This document shows positions 12,101 through 20,074 of a DNA stretch of 64,000 nucleotides, piece after piece. Origin of the DNA: Companilactobacillus farciminis KCTC 3681 = DSM 20184 (GTDB lineage Bacteria > Bacillota > Bacilli > Lactobacillales > Lactobacillaceae). How positions within the stretch are numbered: the stretch's first letter is position 1; each line of letters opens with the position of its first letter. The notes below the pieces were generated by a model that saw only the letters and a program-made list of their open reading frames with translations, searched no databases and was not told the DNA's origin. The DNA lies in the NCBI RefSeq assembly GCF_002706745.1, contig NZ_CP017702.1, forward strand, positions 868,001 to 932,000. The letters run 5' to 3'. Both the position numbers and the translations under genes were made by a program.

Positions 12101-12547
12101 TTAAATTTGAGTTTCAGAAGATTTATAAAAGTCCTGAATCTGCTCAGTTACAACTTTTTCAACAGATAGAGGAATAGAAAAATAGTTCATAAAATCAGCA
12201 GTGCTTGCATATCTTTCGGGTAAATCGTTTAAATAGTATGGCAATAAAAGCTTTACTGCCGTTTTATTAGCCCTTCCTTCAAATCCATTCATCGCCGGAC
12301 TAAAAAATATTTCGTTTCCAAATGAATCACCATTTAAAAAGTGTCCAATCTCATGAGCAAGCTGGAATATAACTAATCTCTGATTATGATAATTCATATT
12401 CAATATAATAAGTTTTCTTTTATAACTCAAACACGGTTTTAGATGTGAATCTATATGGACACATTCAACACCTAAGCCGTAGTTCATCGCTCTATTGAGC
12501 AAGTCTTTAAAAATATACTCTCTACTTTTTTCCACTCTTATCATCAT
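12101..12547 (-). CDS. ImmA/IrrE-type metalloprotease (cI-linked)
   Basis: 148 residues. Zinc-binding HEIGH motif in LAHEIGHFLNG (about residues 64-74), with a downstream Glu in NGFEGRANKTA as third ligand. In ICEBs1 and many Firmicutes prophages such proteases cleave the adjacent repressor after DNA damage, triggering excision. The gene overlaps the end of cI by 26 bases, which favours translational coupling. Confidence 0.85.
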   Translation of the reverse strand: MMIRVEKSREYIFKDLLNRAMNYGLGVECVHIDSHLKPCLSYKRKLIILNMNYHNQRLVIFQLAHEIGHFLNGDSFGNEIFFSPAMNGFEGRANKTAVKLLLPYYLNDLPERYASTADFMNYFSIPLSVEKVVTEQIQDFYKSSETQI

Positions 12548-12926
12548 CGTAATCTTTTAGTATTTTTCTGAAGATTTCCATGTAATCATCAGAAATGGGC
12601 TTTCCACCGTATGTTATTAAAGGATCTTTATCATTTTTCAAGTCGACTGGTTTACTATTTGAAATAACATCATCAATTTCAGAATATCCAGCTATTTTTA
12701 ATATTTCTGTAGCAGGTATTCTTAATCCATGAGCCATTCTTTTCAGAGTGTCTGGCTTTGGAATGTTTCGTTCACCACGTTCTATCAGTGACCAATAAGA
12801 TGGTGATATTGGTGGGTCATCTTGAGTCTTTGACTGATTTGAAACTTGTCGTAAGGAGTAACTATGTTTCTCACGTAATTCTCTTAACTTTTTTCCAAAT
12901 AATTCCTTGCTTACCTGATTGGGCAT
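12522..12926 (-). CDS. CI-like phage repressor (XRE family)
   Basis: 134 residues; AAGAGGTGAT just ahead of the ATG. N-terminal HTH_3 (about 8-65: FGKKLRELREKHSYSLRQVS...PSYWSLIERGERNIP...LKRMAHGLRIP). The C-terminal half is short, with no Ser/Lys autopeptidase domain, in keeping with removal by the coupled ImmA-like protease instead of self-cleavage. It diverges from the Cro-like gene across the operator region. Confidence 0.9.
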   Translation of the reverse strand: MPNQVSKELFGKKLRELREKHSYSLRQVSNQSKTQDDPPISPSYWSLIERGERNIPKPDTLKRMAHGLRIPATEILKIAGYSEIDDVISNSKPVDLKNDKDPLITYGGKPISDDYMEIFRKILKDYDDDKSGKK

Positions 12927-12956
12927 GATATCACCTCTTTTTTATTATTAGTACAA

Positions 12957-13019
12957 CAAAAGTATAACAAAAGTGAAACAATAAATATAAATTTGTGTGC
13001 AAAAGTCGTTGACAAAAGT
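12957..13019. promoter_or_regulatory. Lysis-lysogeny operators: CAAAAGT direct repeats
   Basis: CAAAAGT occurs at 12957-12963, 12968-12974 (11-bp step), 13000-13006 and 13013-13019 (13-bp step). The first pair overlaps the likely -10 of the leftward cI promoter (minus strand TATACT at 12966-12961). The second pair straddles the -35 of the rightward promoter. A third pair lies after the Cro-like gene (13281-13298). Confidence 0.7.
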
Positions 13020-13037
13020 TGTACAAGACATTATTAT
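13009..13037 (+). promoter_or_regulatory. Early rightward promoter PR
   Basis: TTGACA (13009-13014), 17-bp spacer, TATTAT (13032-13037), 29 bp before the TTG start of the Cro-like gene. Operator repeats overlap the -35. Confidence 0.85.
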
Positions 13038-13066
13038 GTAATTGTACTCGAAAGGAGGTACAAGAA

Positions 13067-13300
13067 TTGGCAACATATATAAAAGATAAAAATAAATTAA
13101 ATGAGATCTTAATTATTAATGGATTAACACAACAGGATTTGGCTTCTAAGGTGGGAATCAGCAGAAGTTACATGTCCTCGATTGCTAATGGACATAAGCC
13201 AGTGGGTACACGGACATCTAAGAGAATCTGTGAAGTGTTGAACGTGAAGTATAAGGATATTTTTGTACTTACATCGTCCACAAAAGTTTTACAAAAGTAA
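13067..13300 (+). CDS. Cro-like regulator (XRE family)
   Basis: 77 residues starting at TTG 13067 (MATYIKDKNKLNEILIINGL), nine bases after AAAGGAGG. The in-frame region further upstream lies inside the promoter and cannot be coding. HTH_3 covers about 10-65 (LTQQDLASKVGISRSYMSSIANGHKPVG...ICEVLNVKYKDIF). First gene of the rightward early transcript; probably the Cro or antagonist of the divergent CI. Confidence 0.85.
   Translation: MATYIKDKNKLNEILIINGLTQQDLASKVGISRSYMSSIANGHKPVGTRTSKRICEVLNVKYKDIFVLTSSTKVLQK
13281..13298. promoter_or_regulatory. Third pair of CAAAAGT operator repeats
   Basis: CAAAAGT at 13281-13287 and 13292-13298 (11-bp step), overlapping the 3' end of the Cro-like gene. 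A weak promoter (TTTACA 13288, CATATA 13311) may be controlled here. The rest of the 13301-13434 gap shows no gene. Confidence 0.6.
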
Positions 13301-13434
13301 TAAAGCTTTACATATAAAGAGTACAAAAAAGTCGATTAACACATCCATGTCTAATCGTTAACTCAAGTTTACTAATAAACGTATTCAGTTGTAGACAGGG
13401 TACGGAGACAAAAAACGAGAAGGGGATGATAACG

Positions 13435-13653
13435 GTGAAAAATGAAGAAATCGAGTTATTAAAAGAATTAAAGAATGAATTAATTAAAACTCGAAGAATG
13501 ATTTTCTTTATACATTGTCAAAATTATTACGATAAATATGGTATTTATCCTGATGCACTATATGAAGTTGATCCTGAAGAATTAAAAAAAGTCGGTATCA
13601 ATTTAGATACCGACAAAGATATTTACAACTATCAGAAGGAATCAAGAAAATGA
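13435..13653 (+). CDS. Small early protein, unknown
   Basis: 72 residues from GTG 13435, nine bases after AAGGGG; the ATG at 13426 touches that site and is less likely. Helical, charged N-terminus (MKNEEIELLKELKNELIKTRRMIFFI) and an acidic C-terminus with a DKYGIYPDALYEVDPEE segment. No family recognised. Confidence 0.6.
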   Translation: MKNEEIELLKELKNELIKTRRMIFFIHCQNYYDKYGIYPDALYEVDPEELKKVGINLDTDKDIYNYQKESRK

Positions 13654-13736
13654 AAACAAGTAAACCGAAAATTAATATTGATGTTCATTTAAATTCTTTA
13701 GATGAACAAAAAGGGTTGCTACTTCAGATTCTCTAA
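13650..13736 (+). CDS. 28-residue small protein
   Basis: ATG overlaps the stop of the preceding gene (ATGA), suggesting coupled translation. Product MKTSKPKINIDVHLNSLDEQ followed by KGLLLQIL. Too short to assign; accepted only because of the coupling and the tight gene packing. Confidence 0.4.
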   Translation: MKTSKPKINIDVHLNSLDEQKGLLLQIL

Positions 13737-13749
13737 GGAGGTAGTAGAG

Positions 13750-14139
13750 ATGATAGACCAAGGTGAAGAATACTTTATATTTTCATCAGCAAGAAGATTC
13801 AAAACATATGAGGACGCAAGTGATTTCCGAGATAAATATTTTCCTGGAGAGCCAGTTATGACACTTCTTTCACGTGAAAAGGCAGAGAAACTTCTTTTGT
13901 CTCGGAAAAAACAAAACCACGCTTTGGACGTAAACACTTTGGAACGAAACGTGAATGACGAAGGCGACCAAGTAAATTATGAGGTTGAGCAAGCTTCATC
14001 AAAACTATCCCATTTTCGCATGGTTCCTTGGAATGAAAAATTAAATCCAGTTGAACAAAACCGTGTGATTGTACGGTTCCATAGTTGGCCTGTGGCAGCC
14101 ATACTGCAATTGGTTCATTGGATATTCCGTCGGCATTAA
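13750..14139 (+). CDS. Small early protein, 3' half antisense to another gene
   Basis: 129 residues from ATG 13750, eight bases after AAGGAGG. The N-terminal half (GEEYFIFSSARRFKTYEDAS...YFPGEPVMTLLSREKAEKLL) reads like a genuine soluble phage protein. The last 50 or so residues look less natural and lie opposite the leftward gene 13856-14485. Either the two overlap convergently or the frame was extended when the leftward gene arrived. Function unknown. Confidence 0.55.
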   Translation: MIDQGEEYFIFSSARRFKTYEDASDFRDKYFPGEPVMTLLSREKAEKLLLSRKKQNHALDVNTLERNVNDEGDQVNYEVEQASSKLSHFRMVPWNEKLNPVEQNRVIVRFHSWPVAAILQLVHWIFRRH

Positions 14140-14485
14140 CGGGAGTAATTGATTCAGCCTTTATACCGTTTAAGTTATTCATGCTGTTAAATGTGAGATT
14201 TGTGTAATAAAAAACTTCATGAGTATTTAAAGTTACTCTGAGATCAAAAAAACTTACATCATCTTCTGAAGGATTAATAAGCCACACAGATAAACGCTGA
14301 GTACTTGATTTTTTATTAACTAGGGAAGTTCCATTATTTAGGCCAATTTCAGAGATTCGTTGAGTTTTTTCGTCAGCTCGCACAATTAGCTTTGAATGTT
14401 CCTGTTTCCAAGCTATAAAGCCAGCTATTGCAGTAATAATCGCAATCCATTGAGTAGATATTTGTTTTATAAGCCAATCAATCAT
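13856..14485 (-). CDS. Membrane-anchored protein, antisense within the early region
   Basis: 209 residues. An N-terminal membrane segment (about 9-25, STQWIAIITAIAGFIAW) is followed by a beta-rich domain (about 55-155: QRLSVWLINPSEDDVSFFDL...SNEPIAVWLPQ...GFVQLDLIFHSKE). It is the only leftward phage gene in the early region, which marks it as a moron. No clear ribosome site precedes ATG 14485; a short upstream frame (14478-14540) may couple translation. Its 3' 284 bases overlap the rightward gene. Confidence 0.55.
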   Translation of the reverse strand: MIDWLIKQISTQWIAIITAIAGFIAWKQEHSKLIVRADEKTQRISEIGLNNGTSLVNKKSSTQRLSVWLINPSEDDVSFFDLRVTLNTHEVFYYTNLTFNSMNNLNGIKAESITPVNADGISNEPIAVWLPQANYGTVQSHGFVQLDLIFHSKEPCENGIVLMKLAQPHNLLGRLRHSRFVPKCLRPKRGFVFSETKEVSLPFHVKEVS

Positions 14486-14540
14486 TTTTTACATCGTTAA
14501 ATGGGAAAAGGTTTAATTGTTTTATCTTAGTTAGATTCAT
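14478..14540 (-). CDS. Possible leader peptide for the antisense membrane gene
   Basis: 20 residues (MNLTKIKQLNLFPFNDVKND) with AAAGG 11 bases upstream. Its stop overlaps the next ATG by a few bases, an arrangement that could drive reinitiation at 14485. Confidence 0.3.
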   Translation of the reverse strand: MNLTKIKQLNLFPFNDVKND

Positions 14541-14616
14541 GTTATTCACTACCTTTCTTATTCAAATTATAGACGTTATGTCTGAATACGAAAGAGCCTT
14601 AAAGGAGGTGATTGTT

Positions 14617-15096
14617 TTGAACGATGTGGATATTTTCGCAGAGTTTTTAACAATGAAATATGAGAAAAATATAAGTCCTGGGCAATTAGCAAATGCCGCA
14701 GGCGTCAGTGAACGAAGTACATACGATTGGATGTATAACAAGCATATTCCAGACAAGTATTTGGATTCAATCACTTCATATTTTAAAGATGGATTCTTTA
14801 CTTACGCTGTAATTTGCTACAAATACAATTATCCGTTTATTGATTTTAGAAAGAGATACCGAAGTGATTCATTATCAATGATTCTTGCTTGCGTTAAAGA
14901 AGCTCACGAAAGTGATTTAGCTTTTAACGATTTGGAAGAAATCCTTAGTCAGGTTGAAGATGATGACACTGTTAGATATTCCAGGGATGTTAAAGAAGTA
15001 ACAGAGTCAGCGGCAATATCCTTTATAATCTCGATTCAATTGGGATATGAACGACACATGACACCAAAACTAGTAATGATTGAAGGTCGAAAATAA
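14617..15096 (+). CDS. Helix-turn-helix early regulator
   Basis: 159 residues starting at TTG 14617, eight bases after AAAGGAGG; a longer frame upstream has no site. HTH about residues 20-45 (SPGQLANAAGVSERSTYDWM). The rest is helical and unassigned. Its stop shares a base with the next start (TAATG). Confidence 0.6.
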   Translation: MNDVDIFAEFLTMKYEKNISPGQLANAAGVSERSTYDWMYNKHIPDKYLDSITSYFKDGFFTYAVICYKYNYPFIDFRKRYRSDSLSMILACVKEAHESDLAFNDLEEILSQVEDDDTVRYSRDVKEVTESAAISFIISIQLGYERHMTPKLVMIEGRK

Positions 15097-15278
15097 TGGC
15101 AAAAGCAAATGAATTCTTAACCGTCGATGAAGCTGCAGCATATGCATTGGTTAAGCGTAGAACCATCTACAACTGGTTACATCAAGGCTTGCCAAGTTAC
15201 AAGTTAGGCAGACGTCGTATTGATCCAGATGATTTAGATGAGTTCATCAGTAAGAAAAAACAAAATATTTTAATTTAA
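15096..15278 (+). CDS. Excisionase-family DNA-binding protein
   Basis: 60 residues. Winged-helix signature of the AlpA/excisionase-type HTH_17 family: FLTVDEAAAYALVKRRTIYN then LPSYKLGRRRIDPDDLDEFI. It could be the phage Xis or another early DNA-binding factor. Coupled to the preceding gene by TAATG. Confidence 0.75.
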   Translation: MAKANEFLTVDEAAAYALVKRRTIYNWLHQGLPSYKLGRRRIDPDDLDEFISKKKQNILI

Positions 15279-15290
15279 GGAGTTTTGATT

Positions 15291-15524
15291 ATGTTTGATC
15301 CAGAGGAATACAAGAGACAAAGAAAACTAGCAAAGAGCTCTTTCAAAATTGAACAGGTTCCAGAAAAGACACTATTACTAATCAAACAAGGGTTTTCAAA
15401 TATGGAAGAATCATTTGATACGCAAATACCTGAAGAACTCATTTACGAATGGTCTGAAGCTGATTTAAATGCAAGCTTGATTCGTTCAGAAAAGGATAAA
15501 TATACGTACAGATTCACATTTTAG
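15291..15524 (+). CDS. Small early protein, unknown
   Basis: 77 residues from ATG 15291 (MFDPEEYKRQRKLAKSSFKI), eight bases after AAGGAG. Charged, no membrane segment, no motif recognised. Confidence 0.6.
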   Translation: MFDPEEYKRQRKLAKSSFKIEQVPEKTLLLIKQGFSNMEESFDTQIPEELIYEWSEADLNASLIRSEKDKYTYRFTF

Positions 15525-15536
15525 GAGGTGATTTGA

Positions 15537-15713
15537 ATGATTACATCAGATATTATTTTTGGCTTTGGGATGTTTACCATCGTTGGTTTAGGTATTGGAT
15601 CAGTTGCCGAAGAAGAAGGCGGTTTTCTTAATTTATTTGATATTGATGATAAGAAACGTAAATCAGTTCAAAAGTTTGGCTCTAAGTCAAATCGTATTGG
15701 TGAGACTTTTTAG
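15537..15713 (+). CDS. Small protein with one hydrophobic segment
   Basis: 58 residues; AGGAGGTGATTTGA precedes ATG 15537. A hydrophobic Gly-rich N-terminus (IIFGFGMFTIVGLGIGSV) is followed by an acidic then basic tail. A terminator starts eight bases after its stop. Unassigned. Confidence 0.6.
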   Translation: MITSDIIFGFGMFTIVGLGIGSVAEEEGGFLNLFDIDDKKRKSVQKFGSKSNRIGETF

Positions 15714-15720
15714 AGCATTT

Positions 15721-15748
15721 ACCACACCATTTATGGTGTGGTTTTTTT
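15721..15748 (+). terminator. Early-region terminator at the IS junction
   Basis: ACCACACC-ATTTAT-GGTGTGGT followed by TTTTTTA. It lies exactly where the ISL3 transposase stop (15747) begins, so it ends the truncated early transcript or belongs to the IS end. Confidence 0.85.
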
Positions 15749-16997
15749 ATGCGATGATAAGTCTGATCCTCACAAAGAAGTTATGGAGATTCCGGAACCC
15801 ATAGCAGTTATGTTTAAGCTTTTTGATCTTTCCAATCAATCCTTCAAGAGGACCATTGGAATATGGCAATTCGCAGCTGTTGACTAGATATTTGTAGTTG
15901 TTCTTAAAAGTGGTTATAGCAGTATCCATTGAGCTCCCATTGTTTTTATATTCTTGCAATGTTTGCTTAAGCAATTCAGGGTCCTTAGATTTTATTGAAC
16001 GTAGAACGTTCTGGTAAGTCTGGTATACATCTTTGAATACTGGATCGGCATCAAGACCAATGTCTACAAGATTCTGTTGAGTCATATACTCGTTGATACC
16101 AAAGATATATCTAATGTTGGCTTGATCCAATTCATCATCAAATAAGTGGAACATCCGCCATTGGCTTTTAAGAGCTTTGTATTCACGAGACTTTTTGTCA
16201 CTGAGACTATTCAGTACAGACAAACGTGCTTTATCCAGCGCTCTTCCGACCAGTTGAACGATATGGAATCTATCAACGATTATCTTTGCGTTTGGGAATA
16301 ATCTTCTTATGACACCTTGATAATTGGCATTCAGGTCTATCGAGACTGATTCGACTTGTTGTCTCTCAGATAATGAATACTCTCTTTTAAAGTGTTCGAT
16401 TATCTTCATCGAAAGACGATTGGGCAAAAGGGTGATCATTTGGTGAGAGTCTGCATCGCAAGCTATAAAAGAAAACAAATGATTGGCAGACCTGAACTCA
16501 TCGATGCAGATATTCTTTGGTAGTAAACGTGCTCTTTTAGGTAATTGAAGTCTGCCATATATCTTTCTGGCGACTGTGCTAGCAGATATCCCCAGCATCA
16601 TAGCGATGGATTTGAAGGTAAAGGATTGTTTTGCCAAAAGTATGATCAGTTGATCTATTTGACGAGACATTGATTGATTCTTTTCTACCAGGTTAGTATG
16701 TGCTCCACAAGTCGTTTTACATGATCTACACAAATAGCGCTGCTTCCAGAGTTTCAAATGATATTCGGAACCGTTGAGGCTGCCTAAGCGGACATTGGTT
16801 TCTCTAGCTCCGTTCTTGATCAAGCAATCGAACCCGCAATTAGGACATTTCTTCAAGCGATACGATAATCTTCCTTCGATGACCTTGATATGGAGCTTTT
16901 GACTGCCACGGAATATCACTTTGTCATTTGAATTTAAGATATCGATATTTGTGTCTGTTATATTTAGAAGATTTAAGATAGAATTTAATTGGGGCAT
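15747..16997 (-). CDS. ISL3-family transposase
   Basis: 416 residues from ATG 16997; AAGGAGA seven bases upstream. N-terminal zinc-finger region (CPNCGFDCLIKNGAR, YLCRSCKTTCGAHT), an HTH (FKSIAMMLGISASTVARK), then the DDE_Tnp_ISL3 core with Asp in CIDEFR and SIDLNANYQG, DRFHIVQLV and the closing Glu in SNGPLEGLIGKIKKLKHNCYGFR. It looks full length and active. It transposed into the phage early region, facing leftward. The terminal repeats were not resolved by eye. Confidence 0.93.
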   Translation of the reverse strand: MPQLNSILNLLNITDTNIDILNSNDKVIFRGSQKLHIKVIEGRLSYRLKKCPNCGFDCLIKNGARETNVRLGSLNGSEYHLKLWKQRYLCRSCKTTCGAHTNLVEKNQSMSRQIDQLIILLAKQSFTFKSIAMMLGISASTVARKIYGRLQLPKRARLLPKNICIDEFRSANHLFSFIACDADSHQMITLLPNRLSMKIIEHFKREYSLSERQQVESVSIDLNANYQGVIRRLFPNAKIIVDRFHIVQLVGRALDKARLSVLNSLSDKKSREYKALKSQWRMFHLFDDELDQANIRYIFGINEYMTQQNLVDIGLDADPVFKDVYQTYQNVLRSIKSKDPELLKQTLQEYKNNGSSMDTAITTFKNNYKYLVNSCELPYSNGPLEGLIGKIKKLKHNCYGFRNLHNFFVRIRLIIA

Positions 16998-17087
16998 CAC
17001 AGTATCTCCTTTGTACGATTTGGTTTGGTTGCTTAAATCATAACATTGGACTGTGAGGTCCTTTTTGTATGCCCAAAAGAAGACAAT

Positions 17088-17119
17088 AAAAAACTGGCAT
17101 TGGCTTTCACCAATACCAG
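17088..17119 (-). terminator. Leftward terminator upstream of the transposase
   Basis: Minus strand CTGGTATTGG-TGAAAG-CCAATGCCAG then TTTTTT. It would block read-in transcription into the transposase gene. Confidence 0.75.
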
Positions 17120-17223
17120 AAAGTTTAGACCCAAAAGTTTTGGCACAAGCATCTTGATTCATTATTTGGCAAATCAGATAAGGTCACTACTGATACTTAT
17201 ACCAAACGAACACCTGAAGTCAT

Positions 17224-17257
17224 AAAAAAAGACTCACTATCCGCAAAATAGTGAGTC
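17224..17257 (-). terminator. Second leftward terminator
   Basis: Perfect GACTCACTAT/ATAGTGAGTC stem with a run of A before it on the plus strand (TTTTTTT on the minus strand). Together with the one at 17088 it insulates the IS; it may be phage or IS sequence. Confidence 0.8.
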
Positions 17258-17312
17258 GAAGGTATTACAAATATTTTATATAAAAATTATATCACGAAAA
17301 GGGGCTTTAAAC

Positions 17313-17435
17313 ATGCATGATTCAAATTATGATGCTCGATTAGCTGATGAAGATTCTGTTGTTGCTGAAAAGTCACTATATGAACGTAAGCAAGAAGAAT
17401 GGGACATCTTAGCAGATAAGGGAGAGGAGTTTTAG
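17313..17435 (+). CDS. 40-residue acidic phage protein
   Basis: AAAAGGGG precedes ATG 17313. Product MHDSNYDARLADEDSVVAEK then SLYERKQEEWDILADKGEEF. It ends two bases before the DUF1351 gene, so it is the first gene of the recombination operon downstream of the IS. Function unknown. Confidence 0.55.
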   Translation: MHDSNYDARLADEDSVVAEKSLYERKQEEWDILADKGEEF

Positions 17436-17437
17436 AC

Positions 17438-18367
17438 ATGTCTAACGAAGTTGAAACTGTTTCAAATGAATTTAGTGTCACATACAAGCCTTCAGAATTA
17501 AAAATCAATAACTTCGCTGAATTAAAGGCAAAAGTTCAAAACTTTTCTGATCAGTATAAAGACTTAGTTGCCACTGATGAAAGTTTGGCTGGCGCTAAGA
17601 GTGCTAAAGCAGAACTTAATAAATTGGTTAAGGCTATCGATACCGAGCGTAAGAGAATCAAGAAGGAATACAACGAGCCTTATAACGATTTCAAATTAAA
17701 CATAGATGACCTTCAAACTATATTGAAACAGACCATTGATCCAATCAGTGAACAAATTGCCAATATCGAAACCCAACAGCGTAATGAGCGAGCTAATAAA
17801 GTCAGGGAATTAATCAATGAGATGGCTCCTGAATATGGAATTAATCCGGATACTATTGAAATTGAGCACGAGTGGACTAATAAGACGATGAGCCAAACAA
17901 AGCTCATTAGAACGCTCAAAGATGGCTTTACTGCTCTGAAACATCAGCAAGAATCATTGGAACTAAATAAAAAATTAGTTGATGAACATTGCAAAACAAA
18001 AGGTATTGATTCGTCAGGCTGGTTAAGTCAAATTGACCAGGATACCGACATCAAACAACTTCTTATATCTATTGATAGGGCTGTTGAAGATAAAGCACGT
18101 AAAGAGCAGCAAAAGAAGAATGAGCAAGAGTATGAAGATGCCATTCGCAAATCTCAACAAACCAAAGTTGAAGATAAAACTGTTGATCAAGAGACTGGTG
18201 AAATTGTTGATGAAGAAGAGGCTATTGATGATGATGCACCAAGTCAATGGACAATGGCTTTTAGAGTTACAGGTGATTTTGACAAGCTCAAGTTACTTAA
18301 TGATTTCATTATTAAAAACAACATTAGTAACGAAATGATTGAGCCATTAAAAGAATTGGAGGATTAA
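17438..18367 (+). CDS. DUF1351 phage recombination-associated protein
   Basis: 309 residues. Coiled-coil N-terminal half (AELNKLVKAIDTERKRIKKE...) and the DUF1351 pattern ending with an acidic linker and a C-terminal domain (MAFRVTGDFDKLKLLNDFI). In lactobacillus and listeria siphophages this gene precedes the single-strand annealing/recombinase gene, as here. Confidence 0.8.
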   Translation: MSNEVETVSNEFSVTYKPSELKINNFAELKAKVQNFSDQYKDLVATDESLAGAKSAKAELNKLVKAIDTERKRIKKEYNEPYNDFKLNIDDLQTILKQTIDPISEQIANIETQQRNERANKVRELINEMAPEYGINPDTIEIEHEWTNKTMSQTKLIRTLKDGFTALKHQQESLELNKKLVDEHCKTKGIDSSGWLSQIDQDTDIKQLLISIDRAVEDKARKEQQKKNEQEYEDAIRKSQQTKVEDKTVDQETGEIVDEEEAIDDDAPSQWTMAFRVTGDFDKLKLLNDFIIKNNISNEMIEPLKELED

Positions 18368-18369
18368 TC

Positions 18370-19407
18370 ATGGAAATAACAATTGCTAAACGTGAAAAAA
18401 TTAAAATTCCTATTTTGGTTACAGGTGCATCAGGTTCTGGCAAAACGGCTAGTTCACTGATTATGGCCAAAGGAATCATTGAAAAGATGTTTCCGAAGTT
18501 GTCCGAAGAAGATCAATGGAAAAAGATTGCTGTCATTGATACAGAGCATGAAAGGGCTAAATATTATGCTGATACAGAATTAGCTGGAGTCCATATTGGT
18601 GAGTTTTATCACGCCAATTTTGAACCACCATACAATGACAAAGCCTTAATGCAGGGTGTTAATGAACTTAAAAAAATGGGTATTGAAGTTATTATTTTGG
18701 ATTCCCTATCACATCTCTGGAGTGGTAAAGGTGGCATTCAAGATATCGTCGATGATATTCAACGTAAAAATTCAAAAGCTCAAATGACAGCTTGGAATAA
18801 AGTAAAACCTAATATTAACAACATGTTGCATACGTTAACGGCTAATTCAATCTATATCATTAGCACAGCACGTAGCAAAACTGGCTATGACATGGAAAAA
18901 AATGATAAAGGAAAAGTTGTTCCCGTCAAGGTTGGATTACAGCCAGAAATACGAAGTGGATGGGAATATGAATTCGCTATTAATTTCAATATTAATCAGG
19001 ACCATACGGCCGAGGCTGTAAAAGACAATACAAATATGTTTGATGGTGTTGAGCCTATTACTAAAGAAACAGGATACAAAATTTACGAATGGTCATCAGA
19101 AGGCGTTGATCCTGAAGAAGAACGTCAAGCACTGATTGCTAAGGTTCAAGAGCTTTTTAATTTAGATGATGAAAATAAGAGAACTGTAGTAGGTTGGGAG
19201 AATCAATCCAATATTAAATTTGAACATTGGGATAAGAACCAATTGCGCTATGCTATTTCAAATCTTCATAAAATTGATTCAGTCGTTAAATTACCATCCA
19301 ATAAAGAACAGACAACACAATCATTTGAAGAGGTTCCTAGCAAGCAAAAAGAATCCGAAAAGATGGGCATGGCAGAACAATTTGAAAGAGCCACTCAAAA
19401 AGCATGA
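18370..19407 (+). CDS. RecA-like AAA ATPase (Sak4-type recombinase)
   Basis: 345 residues. Walker A GASGSGKT (about residues 18-25), Walker B VIILDSLSHLW (about 112-122). The phage nucleotide-binding fold resembles RecA and is known as Sak4, which works with phage SSB in recombination; an SSB gene lies 4 kb downstream. GGAGG precedes the ATG; two bases from the DUF1351 gene. The C-terminal 90 residues are variable and charged. Confidence 0.8.
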   Translation: MEITIAKREKIKIPILVTGASGSGKTASSLIMAKGIIEKMFPKLSEEDQWKKIAVIDTEHERAKYYADTELAGVHIGEFYHANFEPPYNDKALMQGVNELKKMGIEVIILDSLSHLWSGKGGIQDIVDDIQRKNSKAQMTAWNKVKPNINNMLHTLTANSIYIISTARSKTGYDMEKNDKGKVVPVKVGLQPEIRSGWEYEFAINFNINQDHTAEAVKDNTNMFDGVEPITKETGYKIYEWSSEGVDPEEERQALIAKVQELFNLDDENKRTVVGWENQSNIKFEHWDKNQLRYAISNLHKIDSVVKLPSNKEQTTQSFEEVPSKQKESEKMGMAEQFERATQKA

Positions 19408-20060
19408 GGACTTTTGCCAAGCTGCTAGGAATTCAAGGTAAGAAGGTTAGCTTGGAACTTGATGATGATTTAAATATTTTAAAAGTAACTAAGCTAGCTG
19501 CTAATAAAAGACCAACAGTTGAATTAAATATTGACGATGGACGTTCAATTAGCCCTGCTCAAAGAAAAAAGATTTATGCGATTATTGGCGATATTAGTAA
19601 ATGGAGTGGTTACTCTGTTGAGAAAGAAACACCTCAAGTCATGAAATGGACCTATTTAACCAATACGGGTGCTGACATGTTCAGCCTATCGAATTGTTCA
19701 ATGACACAGGCTAATAAGTATCTTAGTTGGTTGTTGGATTTCTGCTTTGAAAATGATGTTCCATTTAGGTCGAAGACCTGGGATATGTTGCCAAATGATT
19801 ACGCTATGCAATTAAGATGTTTGGAACATAGAAAGTGCTGTATTTGTGGTAAACACGCTGACATAGCCCATTATCAAGCTGTAGGGATGGGAAGAAACAG
19901 ACACCATATAGATCATAGTAAATTCTATTTTATGTCACTATGCCGAATACATCACACTGAGCAACACAAAATAGGAATTAAAACATTCCTTCAAAAGTAT
20001 CACATTAAACCAATCAAATTAGACAAAGAGGACCGCAAGAAATTGCATATAGGCGGTTAG
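19404..20060 (+). CDS. Putative HNHc nuclease (phage recombination module)
   Basis: 218 residues. Cys-rich nuclease part near the C-terminus: LEHRKCCICGKHADIAHYQA, GRNRHHIDHSKFY, LCRIHHTEQHKIG, giving the metal and His residues of this HNHc family, which in lactic phages follows the recombinase gene. ATG overlaps the ATPase stop (ATGA). Confidence 0.8.
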   Translation: MRTFAKLLGIQGKKVSLELDDDLNILKVTKLAANKRPTVELNIDDGRSISPAQRKKIYAIIGDISKWSGYSVEKETPQVMKWTYLTNTGADMFSLSNCSMTQANKYLSWLLDFCFENDVPFRSKTWDMLPNDYAMQLRCLEHRKCCICGKHADIAHYQAVGMGRNRHHIDHSKFYFMSLCRIHHTEQHKIGIKTFLQKYHIKPIKLDKEDRKKLHIGG

Positions 20061-20074
20061 AGGAGAATAAGACT

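Noticed and set aside
16998..17162. 55-residue N-terminal extension of the ISL3 transposase
   Set aside because: It crosses a terminator hairpin and lacks a ribosome site; ATG 16997 has a strong one and matches the family start.
15714..17162. Exact ends and target duplication of the ISL3 element
   Set aside because: No convincing terminal inverted repeat or direct repeat could be matched by eye, so no boundaries are claimed.
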